Positions 23,415 to 37,343 of a stretch of DNA of 64,000 nt are shown here, piece after piece; positions within the stretch are counted from its first letter, which is position 1, and the number at the start of each line of letters is the position of its first letter. Below the pieces are notes generated by a model that worked only from the letters and a program-made list of their open reading frames with translations, ran no database searches and was not told the origin of the DNA. Position numbers and translations under genes: made by a program. Source of the DNA: Cyanoderma ruficeps (taxonomy: Eukaryota > Chordata > Aves > Passeriformes > Timaliidae); NCBI GenBank assembly GCA_008694505.1, contig VZDJ01000090.1, forward strand, positions 6,875,521 through 6,939,520, given 5' to 3'.

Positions 23415-24899
23415 GTGCTGCTGATGGAACTTTGGGCACTGTGTGATCTAGAAACATCTCTGAAGGTGGCTGTGAGTGATGCTGTGATGAACAGCAGGAG
23501 AGAGGCATGCCAGAGTGGGGTGCAACTCAGGCTGTGGGACCAAGTGCAAGTTACAAGGTGACAGAAGTGTGCAAAACGGCCTCAAGTCATTACTATTCCA
23601 TGGGCTGCCACTGCAAACAAATGGGGATGGGCCTGCTTGGACTGGCATGCCCGGGAGCTGGGAAAGGGCAGCTGCTCAACTGCTTGGCACCAAGCCTGCA
23701 TCACACACAACAGGTGAGAGAGGACGAGGAACTGAATGGCCGCCCTCAGACTGCCATCGGTGCCAGGTGGCAAACAGCCGTTTTGTAGTCCTCTGGGGGC
23801 CTTGAGGGGGAGAGTAGTGACCCTCAAGAACTGCCCTCAGGGTCCCAGCAAAGCACGTGCCAGCGTTGGTCCCTGTGCTAGCATTTTGGTGCTGCAGGAT
23901 GCTGCCTTGGGATTTTCCTCCAATTTTCTGCCTGGGAAGTTCAGGAGAAAAAAACCCACTCAGGGGCTGCTGTATGTAACCCTGGCTCAAGAAGGGTATG
24001 TTGCTCCCAGGACAACACTGCCCTTCAAGTCCTCCTCCTTCCTCTCCTTGTCCCTCTTACAGGTGTGGAGTCACTAGCGATTAGATTTACAGACATATGC
24101 AGTTGGTTCTCTGAGCACAATGACTGCACAATTTAAACAGATTAACTGCATATAGCTGTGCAAGGTGAGCTAACTAAGGTCAAGGATTCATGAACTGGCA
24201 GGCCCCGAGAAAGTAAATATATGTAGAAATAACCTCCCCCCAAATTCAGACATGGGGACACTATGCCTTTTCTTAATATGAGTTCTAGTTATGTTGGGGT
24301 GCTTGCACAGCTCACCCTTGGCAAAATGAGGTGTAAGACAACAGCCGTAAAACAGGTAAGTGACTCTAAAGAGCACGGATGGATGGAAAACCCAAAAGTG
24401 TCTGAGGCATTTGCCCCAAACTTGTTTTGCTGAAGAGGAAAACAAATGCCAAACCTCAACTGATCATGCTAAAGAGGATGGCATCCATCAGCTGGATTAA
24501 ATGGCAACCAGAGAATGACAAACACAACTTTGAGACAAAGAATGAGTTGGTTGGAAAGACTGTATAAAAGAAAAATAAAAACCAGTAACAGAGCAGGGAG
24601 AGGTCTCAGAGTGTCAGAATCCAGTGTGGCACATTCCAGCCTCTGTAGAGGTCAGATGCAGCAGTTCCCCATCCATGTGACACCATCAGCAGCAGGCACC
24701 CAGCGCATGGCCTGACCCCATGGCGTGCAGCGTGTGGGACTCACACTCTGGGAGGGGCTGTGACCTGCTGGTGTCCCTTCCTGCCAGCAGGTGCATTAGC
24801 TGATTGTAGGGAGTGGCATGGGCACCCCCAGAGCTGGAGCTAGCCACAGCTCCAGTGGGAGCAGAACATAACTGGGGGCACCTGTGCCCCCAGAAGTGA

Positions 24900-24911
24900 C
24901 CCCCCCCCCCC
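24900..24911. repeat. Poly-C run
   Basis: Twelve consecutive C between gtga and aatgg. Confidence 0.85.
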
Positions 24912-27624
24912 AATGGCAGTGAGAGAGGGGTTGGTGCCCACATGTCTGGGGATTAGTTACAAAAGTGTGTTTAGGAACCAGCAGGAATTTATGTGTTTTC
25001 TAAGTGTCTAACCTAGTGGTTGAACTTCTGTATTGCTGACATAGACCTTGAATGTACAGTTCATGGATTGTCTATTAATTACATGTCTTTAATAAATCAA
25101 TTAACCAATTCAGTCCTGATTTGGTTTAACTTATGTGAGCTGAGCCACTTTTCCATGCCACAATGATCAGCTGGTGCATGCTTTTGACCAGTCCTGGTGG
25201 GAGAAGGCCTAAATGCTCAGTGATAAGAAAAAAAGATTCACTTCATGTTGAAGTGGTGACTATGTGCAGAACAAAGGAAAGCTTTTGGGTGGACTGGATG
25301 GCGGCTGAAGACAGAAAAGGGGGATGCAATGAGGTGTTTGCCTGGTGTTTGATAACTGGGATAAATTCTTATAGTGGACAGTATAGAGTTCTGATTGCTA
25401 CAATGAAACCTGCCAGCTACCAACACTGTTCTGACAGAGACAAAGGCAACTTGGGAAGGCAGCAGAAGTCACATCATATTGCCAGAATTTCGTTTTTTGA
25501 CTGATATGGAAAAAATTACTCTGATCTCACAGAAAATAATATGAAAATGCTGTCTTGCATTAAATCTACTGTGTTTTCCTTGACATATCTGGAAGAGTTC
25601 ACCACACAGGGAAGCAGTATTACCCAGGAACCAGCTATGGAGCTATCAAGAGCACGTCTTGTGATAATGGGCACCCGGAACCTTATTGGAGCAGTAGCCA
25701 GCTTCCTGGTATGCAGCCACCAAGCTCAGGCAGCTACAGGAGCTCCTGATGAAGCCAACAGCTGCAAATCTGAGGCACTGATACAGCTTCACCCCTGCTG
25801 GTCCAAAAAAAATTGTCCCCATTTGGCTCCTACTGGGTGTAGAAGCACTGTGCACCACCACAACAGGCTGCCAGCACTCTTCTGTTCAGGCAGTAAGATC
25901 TCAGGACTTCATACTTCACCTGGCCCTGACCAACAGCCCAGTATGGGGTTTCATATGAAGGTCATGTTTGGGCACCAGCCTGCTCGTCTGCTCCAGTCAG
26001 AGCTCTGCTGTCTCCAGTGCCAGCCAGCCAGGGACATCCAGCAGGAAACCAAGTCATAGAAAGAGAACTAAATAAACTTCAAAACTATTTTGAGGCCTTC
26101 TCTAAAAGAAAAAGAAAACAAAATTTCTAAAAATGAAAACAAAACCAGAGTGGAAAAACATTTCTATTTTTAGCCATCAGGAGCAAGACCTATCTAAGCA
26201 GCACCACACAGGAGCTGGCTATGGGAATGGTAAGTTAAAGTTCACCTTGTTCCTAAACATCAGTGGGATGGTACATGATTTACAACGCCTGCCAGAGGCC
26301 TTTGCCCTTCTCCTCATGGGAGGTCCTTTCCCTGAAACTATTCACAGATGTATGTGGTAATTTTAAAGATTACTCCAGCATTGTCCACGGTAAAACTTCT
26401 TATGAGCTGAAGGTGGATATGTCTGCAAACTGGAGAGCCTGCTGCCCATTGTGGGCTTCTTGGTGGGCTTTGATTTCGCTTGGGTTGTCTGGTTCCACTG
26501 TGACATCCTGCAGTGACCAACCCTGCACCCTAACTTGAAGTGACACGTGACATATAAAAAACAAACATATTTTCACTGGAGAATCCCTCTACAGTCCTGA
26601 ACATCCAGTTATTATGACCAAAGACATCATGCAGCTCTGATGGAAGCTGTCTGCCTTCATTTCCCTCATGTGAATTTGGTGCCGTGGTAACCACTTTGGA
26701 GTCTGAAATTCCCTTTTCTCTTTTAGCCAGTCCTGTGGACTGCAGCACACTACGCAGCCTGATAGGCATTATCATGCAGGCCAAAGGGGGCAGACACTTC
26801 CAATAGGTGCTTAAAAAGCACTTTTCTCATTATAATTCTCTTATATTTTTTACTATAATTAGTAGGAGTTAAGAACCTGACCTGTGTAAATAATTTTAAA
26901 AGTTGGAGGAGCCTCTGTGTGTGTTTTTAGGTGCTTTTATACCTTGGAAAATCTGCTTTGCCTTTGTGCTCAGATAGCCAGGATATGTTTGACATGGACA
27001 TTTGTACCAGAACTGTGTAAAAGTGAATCCATCCTGCAACAACACTGTGTCAGGACCTGGGCAGGACTTGTGTCACTGGTGGCCACAGGTTGATCAGGCA
27101 TTTCTCGGAAACTCTCAGTCCTGGCTAAATAAGATACCACAAGTGACGGCCACAGGGAGGTGAACACCATGAGCAAACAGCTCCACTGTGTCTGCCCTAA
27201 CAACGGGACAGGTCGTGTGCTGTGATGCTGCTGTTATTGACATAAGGCAATACCTTTGTTTTTCCCTTATTTAAACCCTATTTATCAGCTGAATAACGCA
27301 AATCCTTGGAGGATATAATCGTGACAAGACCTTCAAGTCAGCTAGTTTTGAGTTGCACTTTTTCTCTCACAGGAAACATCTCCAAAATACCAACATGCAA
27401 ATCTGTTTTTCTGCATGTTAAAAGAATTCCCCAGGCAACCAGGACCAGGAACTGAATAGAAATTCCTTTTTCTCCCCACCCATATTTTCTTCTGGAAAAG
27501 CAGTCGCTGTTGGAAATCAAAGATAAGCTACTATTGCCTGATATTCAAAGCACTTCACAAATGAGCACTCTTTACCAAAATGGTCTTAGCTAACCAGTTT
27601 TGTTACAAGCTGGTTTTGGTGACT

Positions 27625-27755
27625 GTAAGCACATAAGACTGGCAACACCTGGAACACGCCAAAGGTCCATTTAATCCAGTGTGTCTTCTCCAGCTGTGGT
27701 CAGTACGCAATTTTTAGGAAAAGAGCCTAAGAACAGGGCAAGTACACAGTGACAG
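27625..27755 (+). repeat. Probable old dispersed repeat, family not assigned
   Basis: The order of words acataagact...ccaaaggtccatttaatccagtg...cttctccagctgtgg.cagtac...agaacagggcaag matches a dispersed sequence I remember from sauropsid genomes (AGACCAAAGGTCCAT...GCCCAGT type). I cannot name the family with certainty. Only about 130 bases are recognisable and they are well diverged. Confidence 0.45.
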
Positions 27756-30700
27756 TGTGACCTCCCAGGTGCCAGCAGTCTGCCACCTAGGGATTTCCCA
27801 AGCCAGGGAGTGCACCGGCAGCTAAGTAAACTGGGCGTAGTCCCCAGCCTAATCTGTGGCTCACTTTGGAGAAGCAGTTTGTATCCGGCATGTTGCACCT
27901 CACCCTCCATCCCCTGCAAGTTCACCGGGGTGAGCTTTAAAGGCCAGCAGGGGTGCAAGGGTGAGGGAGGTGTCACCACAGCCACACACTGCACAGACAG
28001 AGCCAGCGCTGGCCTGTCACCGGCGCATTTCACCACGGCCCAGCAAGAGGGTTCAAAGCTGTCTCTGGTCTGGCTGAGTAAGTCACCATTAGCCTCAGGG
28101 TGCCCACAGAGCAGCCTTCCCACGGGGTGTGCAGTTACAGGTGAACCTGCTGGACACACAGGAGTTCACCTGATGAGGGAGGTACCTGTCTTACTGTCAC
28201 GCTGCTGTTTGAGCACCCACATGTCAACACCACCAGAAACAAACAACAGCCTACAGCACAAGAGTGCACAGAGAGAATCTTTCTCCTTTTTCAGATGCAG
28301 CCTCCTAGCACAAGGGAATTGCCTCTCATTTTTCTGGCGAAATGACCGGCTGAGGTGGCCTTTGTGTCACCTGTGGTGACTCACCGACTCACAGTCTGTC
28401 CTTGCTGCACGAGGCTTGCCACATGGAAGGACACATTCTGCTAGGCACATACTTAATTTATAAGTGCTAATTAATTGCATAATGGATTAGATAGCAAAGT
28501 CCATGGTCTATATTGTGTTCAAAATGCCATCTGGAAATAGGCTGGTGTGGTTAGTAAGATGGCTGCTCTCTTAAACCTGATACCTTTGTAAGAGAATCTG
28601 TCCTGGCATTATTGATGAGGCAGAACTGTAAAATAAAGATGTGTATTTTACTCTTCAGGAGAATGTTTTTGAGATGGCAAACATCTGGTCATTGGGAAGG
28701 CTGATCGGTGTGCTTCATTCCCACAGCAAGTGGTGGGACGAATATCCTGTTACAAATGTAAAGCAAATAGTTTACTCAAAGAGCTTTAAATGTCATCAGT
28801 CTCTTAGAAAATGCGTGTCATTAGTGCTCATGTGACTCTGAAAGCAGTGTGGCTGTTTAATGTAACTTTTGCATCCACTTAGGCCCAGTGGGTGCCTATG
28901 AGTGAGAGCAGCTGTCTTTATACTGACAGCCCTGTTCAGGTCAGGGAGGCTCTGACCCTCCTCTGAACTGACAGTCTGAAGCACTGGACAGACACTGCTG
29001 TTTCAGTCCTTCCACGTTTATCTTGGGGATCAGGTTTCCAGGAATCTGCTGCAGTTGAGTTCCCCTAATGAAATGGCACGGGAAAGTCACCCACATGAGG
29101 CACTGGACAGGCCTGCAAATCCCCTTCTCCCCCCCTTGACTTCCAAGCACACTAAAGAGTAAATGCACATCCATTATCTGGCCTCGTTTCTGGTAGGGGC
29201 ATGTGGGACTTGGGGAGCTGGTGGCAGAAGAAAGAGCAGAGCCAGTGGTGTTTTGCCACCTCAGATATGGCTCTGTGCAGGTGACAGCACTGTCCTGGCC
29301 AGCTGGCAGGTGTCTGGAGAGGCTGCAGCTGGGAGCCTTGCACAGACCCATGAGCAGCTGCCCAGAGCCCTTGCCTGCTGCACTCAGGAGGGAGGGCTGT
29401 GTGTGTCTGGCCCCGTGCCTCCAGCAGAGTGAAGTGCTTTCTAGCTATTGGGGAACTGCGTATGGCAGCAGCACCTTTCCAAGGCAGGGAAATCCCTATT
29501 TCATCAGTAGGAGAAACTGTGGGTTTACCTACATGGAGATGCTCCAGAAACCTAATTTGAATTAATTTTGCAAGTGATGAAACTTTAAAAACTTATTTAA
29601 ATCACATTAAAGCCACATGTGGGCATTTTAGCTTTAGGAGAACATTTGATTTAGCCCACCCTCATTAAAGGTATCCACTTTAATGCAGTTGACTCACCTA
29701 TTTAAAATTCATGCCTCTAGTTCACTTAGATGACTTTTCTCCTCCATTTTCTTTTGTAAAGAAGCTATTCGAGAGAGAAGGGTCTTGTATGGGATTGTCT
29801 AAAAGAAATGTCAGGAGCAGAAGTGAGGGAGACCAGACATACACAAGTACTCAGGGAAGAAGCTTTTTTCTCCACTGTCATTCTTCCACTGCAGGAGTTG
29901 TTTTCTGCAGATCTAGCCCTCTTTTTCTACCCTTTCCACATCAGGCTTTGCAACAGACCTGAACAGGAGAGGCAAGATGGGAAGAGCAAGATAGTGGTTG
30001 TCTTGTCTGGCTCCAAGCAACACTGTGCAGAAAATTCATGAAAATGCCACAGTCATTTGAGACTGCAGTCAAGGGATCATTTATTATGCCCTTCCAGCAC
30101 AACACAGACAGTATAATTTCATTCCATTACTTCTTCAGTCTGCCTGATAGTTTATCTTTAGCTGAAACATAAAGTCAGGTATTTGCTGCAGTCAAATTTT
30201 CCAGGCATTTTGCTGGATACATGTTTTCCATTGAAATCAATTTTGCTTTTATAAAACTACTCTTTTATAATCTTTTCCCGTCTGACAGATATGCCTATCC
30301 GTGCAAAATCACGGTCCTTGCCTTCTTGGGGATGCAGCTTTGGTCTATAAGCAGTTTAGAAAAACCTAAATGGGGAACACTGATATTTTTCCAGGGAGGC
30401 TGAAATTATTACACCAGAATGAATGCAAATTTCTCCTAACCTCAAATACCTCTCACTGCCATTGCTATGCCTAGGTTCTTGAGGACATTGGGTGAGTCCT
30501 TTTTTTATCCCAATGTGTCAGCAAAGCCTCCAAGATTTGCAAGGTGGTCCCAGCCTCAGGCACGCTGCAGGAGCCAAAAGAAGATCTGGTGGGCAGCTTC
30601 AAGGTTTCTTCATACATAAGCCATAAATTTAGCCTTTTCTATTCCCTCACCCAAATGGCAGCATGAGGCTGGGCAGTGCAGAGGGATGCAGACACACATT

Positions 30701-33700
30701 GGAATAAAGCATTAAAATGAGCAAGAAAAATGGAGAATAGCCTCTCTAGGGTAGGTAATTTACTCTTAAATATTTCAATCTCAATTCAAGACTTAATTAA
30801 TTCAAATATAAGACCACCCTCACTGTGCTGCACAGTCTCAACATTCTGGGATCATCAGTAATGCTCAGAACATGTGAGCAGTTTTCCAGTGCTGGATCTT
30901 AATATGATGCTAAGGACAAGAGTCACTGCTTCTTACCTTTTCCTAAGGCAGAAAGCAAGAGATGGGAAAAGTGACTTGGCCTTGTTCACAATGGACAGAT
31001 GTTTACCAGGGCACTGGAGAAAACACTCACAAGTCAAATTACAGTGACAGTGTGTTTGGACCATGACTCATGGACCCATCTGGCCAAAGCCAGGGGTCCA
31101 CAGCAGGGCTGGGCACAGTTGTCAGGTAGAGGTCTACAGACATGATCTTCTCTTGCAGCATTCATAGACACTCACCCATCCTGTTTTCTAGGAGCCCTTG
31201 GGCCTAGACTTTTCCTCAGACTGCCAGTCCTCCATCTGGAAAACTGCAGTGCTCTGAAAGGCCCTGTAGAAACAAAGTTCAAGTTATTAACCCATCAGAG
31301 ACCTATGCCCAGGCCCTTCTCATAGTACTTTTACATGAAGCCGAATAAACAGTGTATTCAGCTGAGTCTATGACAAATGCATTTGTTTGCCTAATTTTCT
31401 AATTTGCCACAGGAAAAAAATTGGGATTATTCTTTCTGACCAAATGAGTTTTAGCTTTTCTCATTAGCCTTTCATAATCTGTAGCGCACACATTGGGAGG
31501 AAAGGACTTTCAGCAATTTTGGCTGAAAGTAAGATGACTAAAGGTCAAAACCCAGAGCAGGAGAGAAGGCTTTGATGGTCCAGAGAAGTTTCCAGCCTCC
31601 TTCTATCACCCTTGACTTCATGAGGAGCTTAAAAATGGCAAAAAAAATGACAGAACCAGACAAATCTTTACCCAGGTAATGGAATGGGCTGTTCAGGTCA
31701 GACACTGTGACTCACACAGACTGATCTTCTGTAAAAAACCAACTGAAAAATTAAGAGCTTATCTGTACTGAAGTGTCACTTTTAGCTTGGTTACATCAAT
31801 TTAGATCACTGTGGTGAACTTTATGTGACACTAGAGCTGTGAAATCTCCCACGGCCTGAGGCAGGCAGAGGATGTACATCCCATGGCATGCTGCATACAT
31901 GCCTGCATCTGCTGTTGGACCTGAAGGACCATCCACTCTCCTCCAAGCCGCTGCACCTTCCACTGCCCTGTGCCCGTGTGCTGGAACTGAAGTAAGCTGA
32001 GGTGAATGCACCCTTGAGCACGTGGATGCACTATCCTGAGTCAGAGGCCAGTCAGAAGCCTCTCATGTGTCCTCCTGGAGCCTAAACTTTGGACTAGATG
32101 TGTGCCTCTCCTAGGAGCTGCACCAAGGACACCAGGCTACTGGCTGGACAGAGCAGGTGCCAGCAGCACACACCTGGAGCCACAGCCAGGCTGGACTGTG
32201 CCCCTTATCATCTCTGCACTGCACGATCTGCGTGAGGTGGGCCTCGCCTCTGCAGCAGTGAAAGCCACAGAGAAGAGCACCTCAAAAGGAAACTAGTTCT
32301 TGAGACAAGTTTTTTATTGTTGTTTTTTTTTTTTGGCTGACCTAAGTGTGTCAGCACTGGGGCATTCATAAGCTCCTTTTTTTGCACTCCTATCCAGCCC
32401 AGCTTCACGAGCAAAATGGTGAAAAGTAGGCCAGTGCTCTACAGAGCCAGGTAATCCCTCTTATTTCTGTGAGAGAAATCAAACATACACATCTGACCAC
32501 AGGTACTGAATGCTGCAGCCCACGGCCAGTGGAAGCAGAACATGCTGCATGGAGTGCTGCTTTCAGAGAAGTGGGACATATTTGCTTGTGCACACCTGGA
32601 GTGTGGGCAGGGCTCTGGGGTCTTGATGTGAAGGTCACCCTCACACTCCTCCCTCATGGCCTGCCTCGCCCCGCTCCGTGGCTTTGGGACACTAAAGAGG
32701 CTGCTGGTGATGACATTGAGCCATTGAGGGGCACGAAGGAGCAGGGCAGAAGGAGCCCTTCTGCACAGAGGCACACACAGCACACGGGTCCCCAGACTGC
32801 TACTCATCACGCCACGTATGATGGAGAAAACGGGACTTAAGGGAGATGGTGCCACTTGTGGAGTATATCCTATGGCAGATGAGCTGTAATTCTTTGTCTG
32901 TACAATGTTAGAAAGCGGGGGCGGTGTTTTTAAAGATATTTTCTTTACTGGAGCTAAGAATGGCAGGTTTCACAATGAAGCTGTTGTTCAATTAAACGTG
33001 AATCAGTGTGTTTGCAGACCTGACTGAGACAGGGAAGTAATAAAACAAAGACGCTAAAACTTATCAGTAATTCTTACCATTTCTTAGTGATGTTTCTAAT
33101 CTATGCCTTTGACCCTTCAGTAATTCTGCTTGGTTCTTTGCTGCTGTAACATCTAGAAAGTAACTGAAAATTTTATGTCACTAGTTAGCTTATCATACTT
33201 GCTTTACTACAGCCCAAGACAAAGGCCAATATATAGTAAGATAAAAGTCCAAATCCATATTTGGATTCCTACATGAATGAGTTGAATTTCAAACAAGCAG
33301 AACTCACAATCTCTCTCACTTCTTTTAATAGAAACTCAAGGGTTCCTGAGAAATCAACTCTTTTATCAGACTTTCAGATATGGTCTCGGGGACGTGGCTT
33401 TTTAAGCAAATCATAGGTACAAGTCTTCATGAACTTTATGCCATTTGTACAGGTGTTGAGTGGGGAGGCTCCTTAGACCTCATGAAGATATTTTTACTTT
33501 TTCTTTCACATGACTTGAGGGACAGCTTTGCACCCCGTCGGGCTGGTTTAACCCCAAAGACTGGATTACCAAAGACTCCTGTCGGCCTACAAATGGGTCT
33601 GGTGGCAAAGAGGGGTGAGCTGCCTTGCTGCACCACCCTTGCTGCGCCACCCTTGCAGCAAAGCCCTGTTTTCTGCCTGTGAGTTACAGGCTGGTATGAA

Positions 33701-33835
33701 GCAGTTTTGACACACACCACCTCCAGAGAGAGATACCTCCCTGGTAAAACTCACTGGTGCTGGAGAAGTGTTTGTACAAAGCTGTGGCTGAGAGACAAGC
33801 TTTTTTGACTGCACCTGCTTTCTGCAACTTCGTTG

Positions 33836-34140
33836 TGAGGGGAAGAGGAGGGACAGACACTGATCTCCTTTCTGTGGTGACCAGGGGAATTGCCTGAAGT
33901 TGTGTCTGGGGTGGTTTAGGTTGGTTATTACAAACAGGTTCTTCCCCCAGAGCATGGTTGGGTACTGGAACAGGCTCCCTAGGGAAATGGTCACAGCACC
34001 AAGTCTCCCAGAGCTCAGGAAGCACTTGGACAATGCTCTCAGGCACTTGGTGATACCTGGGGTGTCCTGTGCAAGGTCAGGAGTTGGACTTGATGATCCT
34101 GATGACTTCCTTCCAACTCAGCATATGCTGTGATTCTGTG
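33836..34140 (+). mobile_element. CR1 LINE, truncated 3' end
   Basis: About 305 bases in CR1 orientation. The + frame still reads the end of the CR1 second ORF (WNRLPREMVTAPSLPELRKH, 33981-34040), followed by the stereotyped tail gggtgtcctgtgcaagg...ggagttggacttgatgatcc...ttccaactca. It ends in two 8-base units (atgctgtg, attctgtg) at 34125-34140, the hallmark of CR1 3' ends. The copy is 5'-truncated, as nearly all CR1 copies are, and cannot code for a working protein. The moderate divergence suggests a fairly recent family member. Confidence 0.93.
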
Positions 34141-37100
34141 GTGTATCAGTGCTTTACATTGGCAAAACTTTCACTTCCAAGAGGAGAGAAGAGTTTAATC
34201 ATTAGCAGACCTATTCAGGTCATTGTAAAGGAATTTTAAATTGAGACTTATATTGGTATGGACTTGGTTAAGTGAAAAACAACCTCCCCTTGACACATAT
34301 GCCACATATATCCACAACATAACCACAAGGGTTTCATGGGCATGTAGCTATAGAGAAGACACCAACCTGAGAAGGGTCCTGGTGACTTGCACGCAGTTTG
34401 GTCACATGGCAGGATTAAGCAGAAGAAATAGTATAAAACAAAGTTACAAGGTGGTAGAGTCAAGGCCAACAAAAGAAAAAGCTTCATCAAATGGGTAATT
34501 AAATTCTGGAGCTTGCTGCCAGCAGTGCTATGGATGCCTAAAATAGATTTCAAAAAATGATTTTACGAAGTTGCAAACAGATCTATTAAGTGCTATTAAA
34601 CAGCAAGATTTTAGGAAGCTTTCAAGAATCCACAGCCTTGCAAGTACACCAGAGAATTACCAATACATGCTTGCCATTCTCATAGAGTTTTCTCTAAAAT
34701 TTGTTATCAGCCACCGACAAAGAGAGGATACTAGACTAGACAAACATATAGAGGCATCCAATCTACCCATTTTTAATGTAAAGTTTCCTGTGTTGTTGCT
34801 AATTCACTTTAATGATGAGGGTTGTAAACCACAGGGGTTCACCAGCTGTTTTCCTCAGGAGCTGGGCCATTCCTGCAGCCCAGGCAACCTCTTCAAGTGA
34901 CAGCTCTAAATCAATCAGGAGACAGTCGTGCCATGTTCTCCTGGGTGAATTTATCTGACTGCTGCCTACAGAAAGTGTAACTTCCCAGGCATTTACTTCA
35001 CCTGGTCCAGACAAACCCTAAGTGGTTCACCCAGCTCAAATGCAAAGAAATGCAACAGGCAAAGATATTGACTCCAGGTCTCCCATGTGCTTTGCCAGCA
35101 CCCAAACACCTGATCTATGCTTCTCAACTCAGGAGACAAGAGCAGGACAGGGAGGAGGAGGTAAAATAGGCAAAAAAATAATAACTGTGCAGACTTTTAT
35201 AGGTCAGGATATCCTCACACCCTCCTGCCCCTGAGGTTTACACCTCTCTTTGGTGGCCTTCTTCACTGGTGTGAGCAGATCTGCCTGCACAGAAAACTGA
35301 ACACGCTGAGGAGTCCTGCTGCAAGAGTGGTCATTGCTGCTGCTAAACATAAGGTCAAACTCTGTTTCAGCAAGGAATTTGTCCTCTGAGCTGTAACATG
35401 GATTGGACTTGCATACAGAGGTGAGACAAAAACATGCAGTAACATGGTTAGCAGAGAACTGGGCTGTAACGTGACCCCTTGGCATAGAGATCTGCCCGCG
35501 TAAATGCCACTTCAGGCGTGACAGATGGAGGGAAAGCAGTTTCTGCTGCATTATGCCACTGTTTCCAAATGTAACAGATCCCAGGCTGCTCTGATTTCTG
35601 AGAGTTTTGCCTGAGCCACTGCTCCTCTTCCTGTGTGATGCTTGGCTCCATGGGCTGAAAGCCCCTGAGGTAACTTCCCAAGAAGTGCCATTGGGAAACA
35701 TGGGTTTAATTTCCAGTTCTGCCCTAAAACTTCTCATCATTGTTTAGGAAACTGAAGAGGTGACATCTCTGTGCCTCCACTTGTCTCCTGTAAAGCAGGG
35801 CTTGGAGCACTTTTTAGCCCCTTAGGAATGTGAGGAGAAGGCAAAAATTTGAGGGAAGGGGTGTGGTACTCAGATTCAGTGGTACCAGAGACAGGCAAGC
35901 CCTGAGGATGGTGCACAGACCTGGGATGAGCTTTTCCCCAGACAACTTGGGCGGGTGGCTGCAACTGAAGCTCACCCTTCCTGTGGGAGAATTTCTCCAG
36001 GAGTTGAGGCAAATCCAGACTTTTTCTCTCCCAATGTGCTTGAGCTTTGTCTCAGGATGGCAGCAAAACAGATGGCTGGCCTGTGTAGCCTTGGGTCAAT
36101 AACTCAGGACTTCACCTGGGAGGGGAGCCTCTCTGCACCAGCATCACAGGCACCTAGTGCTGTCACAACTGCAGAGCCCAAAGTCAAAATACCCCAGCTC
36201 CAGGTCAATGCTGAGAAGAACCACAGTTCCTTAAGGCTTCCCCAAATAACCACAAAAGTGTGTGTTCCAGAAAAGCTTGTGCTACCTCAAGCCATGTGGT
36301 TATCTCATCTAGCAGTGGGCTTTAGGGGAGATACTTTATCACCAGCTGCAGCAGGGCTGAACTGTTTCCTGCCATTGATTAAGGAAATAAAAGTCACCAA
36401 GCACAGATTTTCCTGAAATCCTTGTGTGAAGCTCTTCCCCTGAGCATGCTCTCCACTGATTGTGTTGCTTTGCCAAGCCTTGTTAAGGCTTCTCCATTGT
36501 TCTTCATGTGCTGTCAGTCAATCACAGTTGCCTGTTAACACTGGCAGGCTTTGCAAACACAAATATCCAATTAAGATCCTTAATTACCACCATGTAGCAT
36601 TCAGATGTATTCACTGGGGAAGGGACACGTGAAAAAAATCAAGGAAGAAACTGAGTAGAATGGGGGGAGGGAGATGGAGCCCTTCCAGTGATTTTATTTG
36701 CAGAAGGATATAATTAATCTAGAATAATATGCAAGCTTTTTTAAAAAGAAAATTAACATCAAGAGAATCTGAAGCTCAGAATCAGCTGTCTCCTCTATGA
36801 GAGTTAAATGCATTAGCTCCAGAGGCAGAAAAGAAATAGAAAAATAGGTTTAGGATTTTTGTGTATCTTAAAACAAGTGGAATCTACACCCACTGGTATG
36901 ACACTGCAAATATTCCACATAATTTGCATCACAGGTGCAGGTCTTGTCTCTAAAGGGAAATGTGCCTCTATTTGCCAGTTAAAAACATGTTGTTGACACA
37001 CCTCGTCCTACCCTTCTACTTTCTCTCCAGCCCAGCCCAGGCTTCCTCTGCCAGCTTTACTGCCTGGGGCATGTGTGAAAGGCAGTGCTGGAGGCAAGGG

Positions 37101-37327
37101 TGAGCAACAGGTAGGCTGGATTTGGGGTTGAGAGAAGATGATACCACATTGTTCATCAAGACCTTACAGGGGTGGGAGGGAACTTGGTGAAATGTGTTAA
37201 GCTCTTATTCCAGAAGGGAAACTTTAGATAGTGATTTTGAGTGTGTCTGTTAGATATGTAGGTGACCTTCTCTGCCAGCTGGACACTGAGTTCCTCTAGG
37301 GTATGTCTACAATGAAAGTCTTCCAGC

Positions 37328-37343
37328 ATATATATATATATAT
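37328..37343. repeat. (AT)8 microsatellite
   Basis: Eight AT units between ccagc and tgcta. Confidence 0.85.

Larger units (their letters stand above)
20931..33835. other. Intergenic DNA upstream of ATP1B1, no gene supported
   Basis: About 13 kb with only short, unrecognised open frames on both strands. Contents I can name are a T-run (21108-21126), a G-run and 12-N gap (23394-23414), a C-run (24900-24911), a probable dispersed repeat (27625-27755) and an AT-rich homeodomain-core cluster (28440-28520). The 172-codon open frame at 25541-26059 (+) resembles no protein I know. Confidence 0.7.

Noticed and set aside
25541..26059. 172-codon + strand open frame
   Set aside because: No recognisable family, no splice or promoter context, and composition like the surrounding noncoding DNA.
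27671..28379. Overlapping 162-codon (-) and 189-codon (+) open frames
   Set aside because: They overlap each other on opposite strands, partly cover a repeat-like segment and resemble no protein.
35204..35740. 178-codon - strand open frame
   Set aside because: No family resemblance or supporting signals; probably chance.
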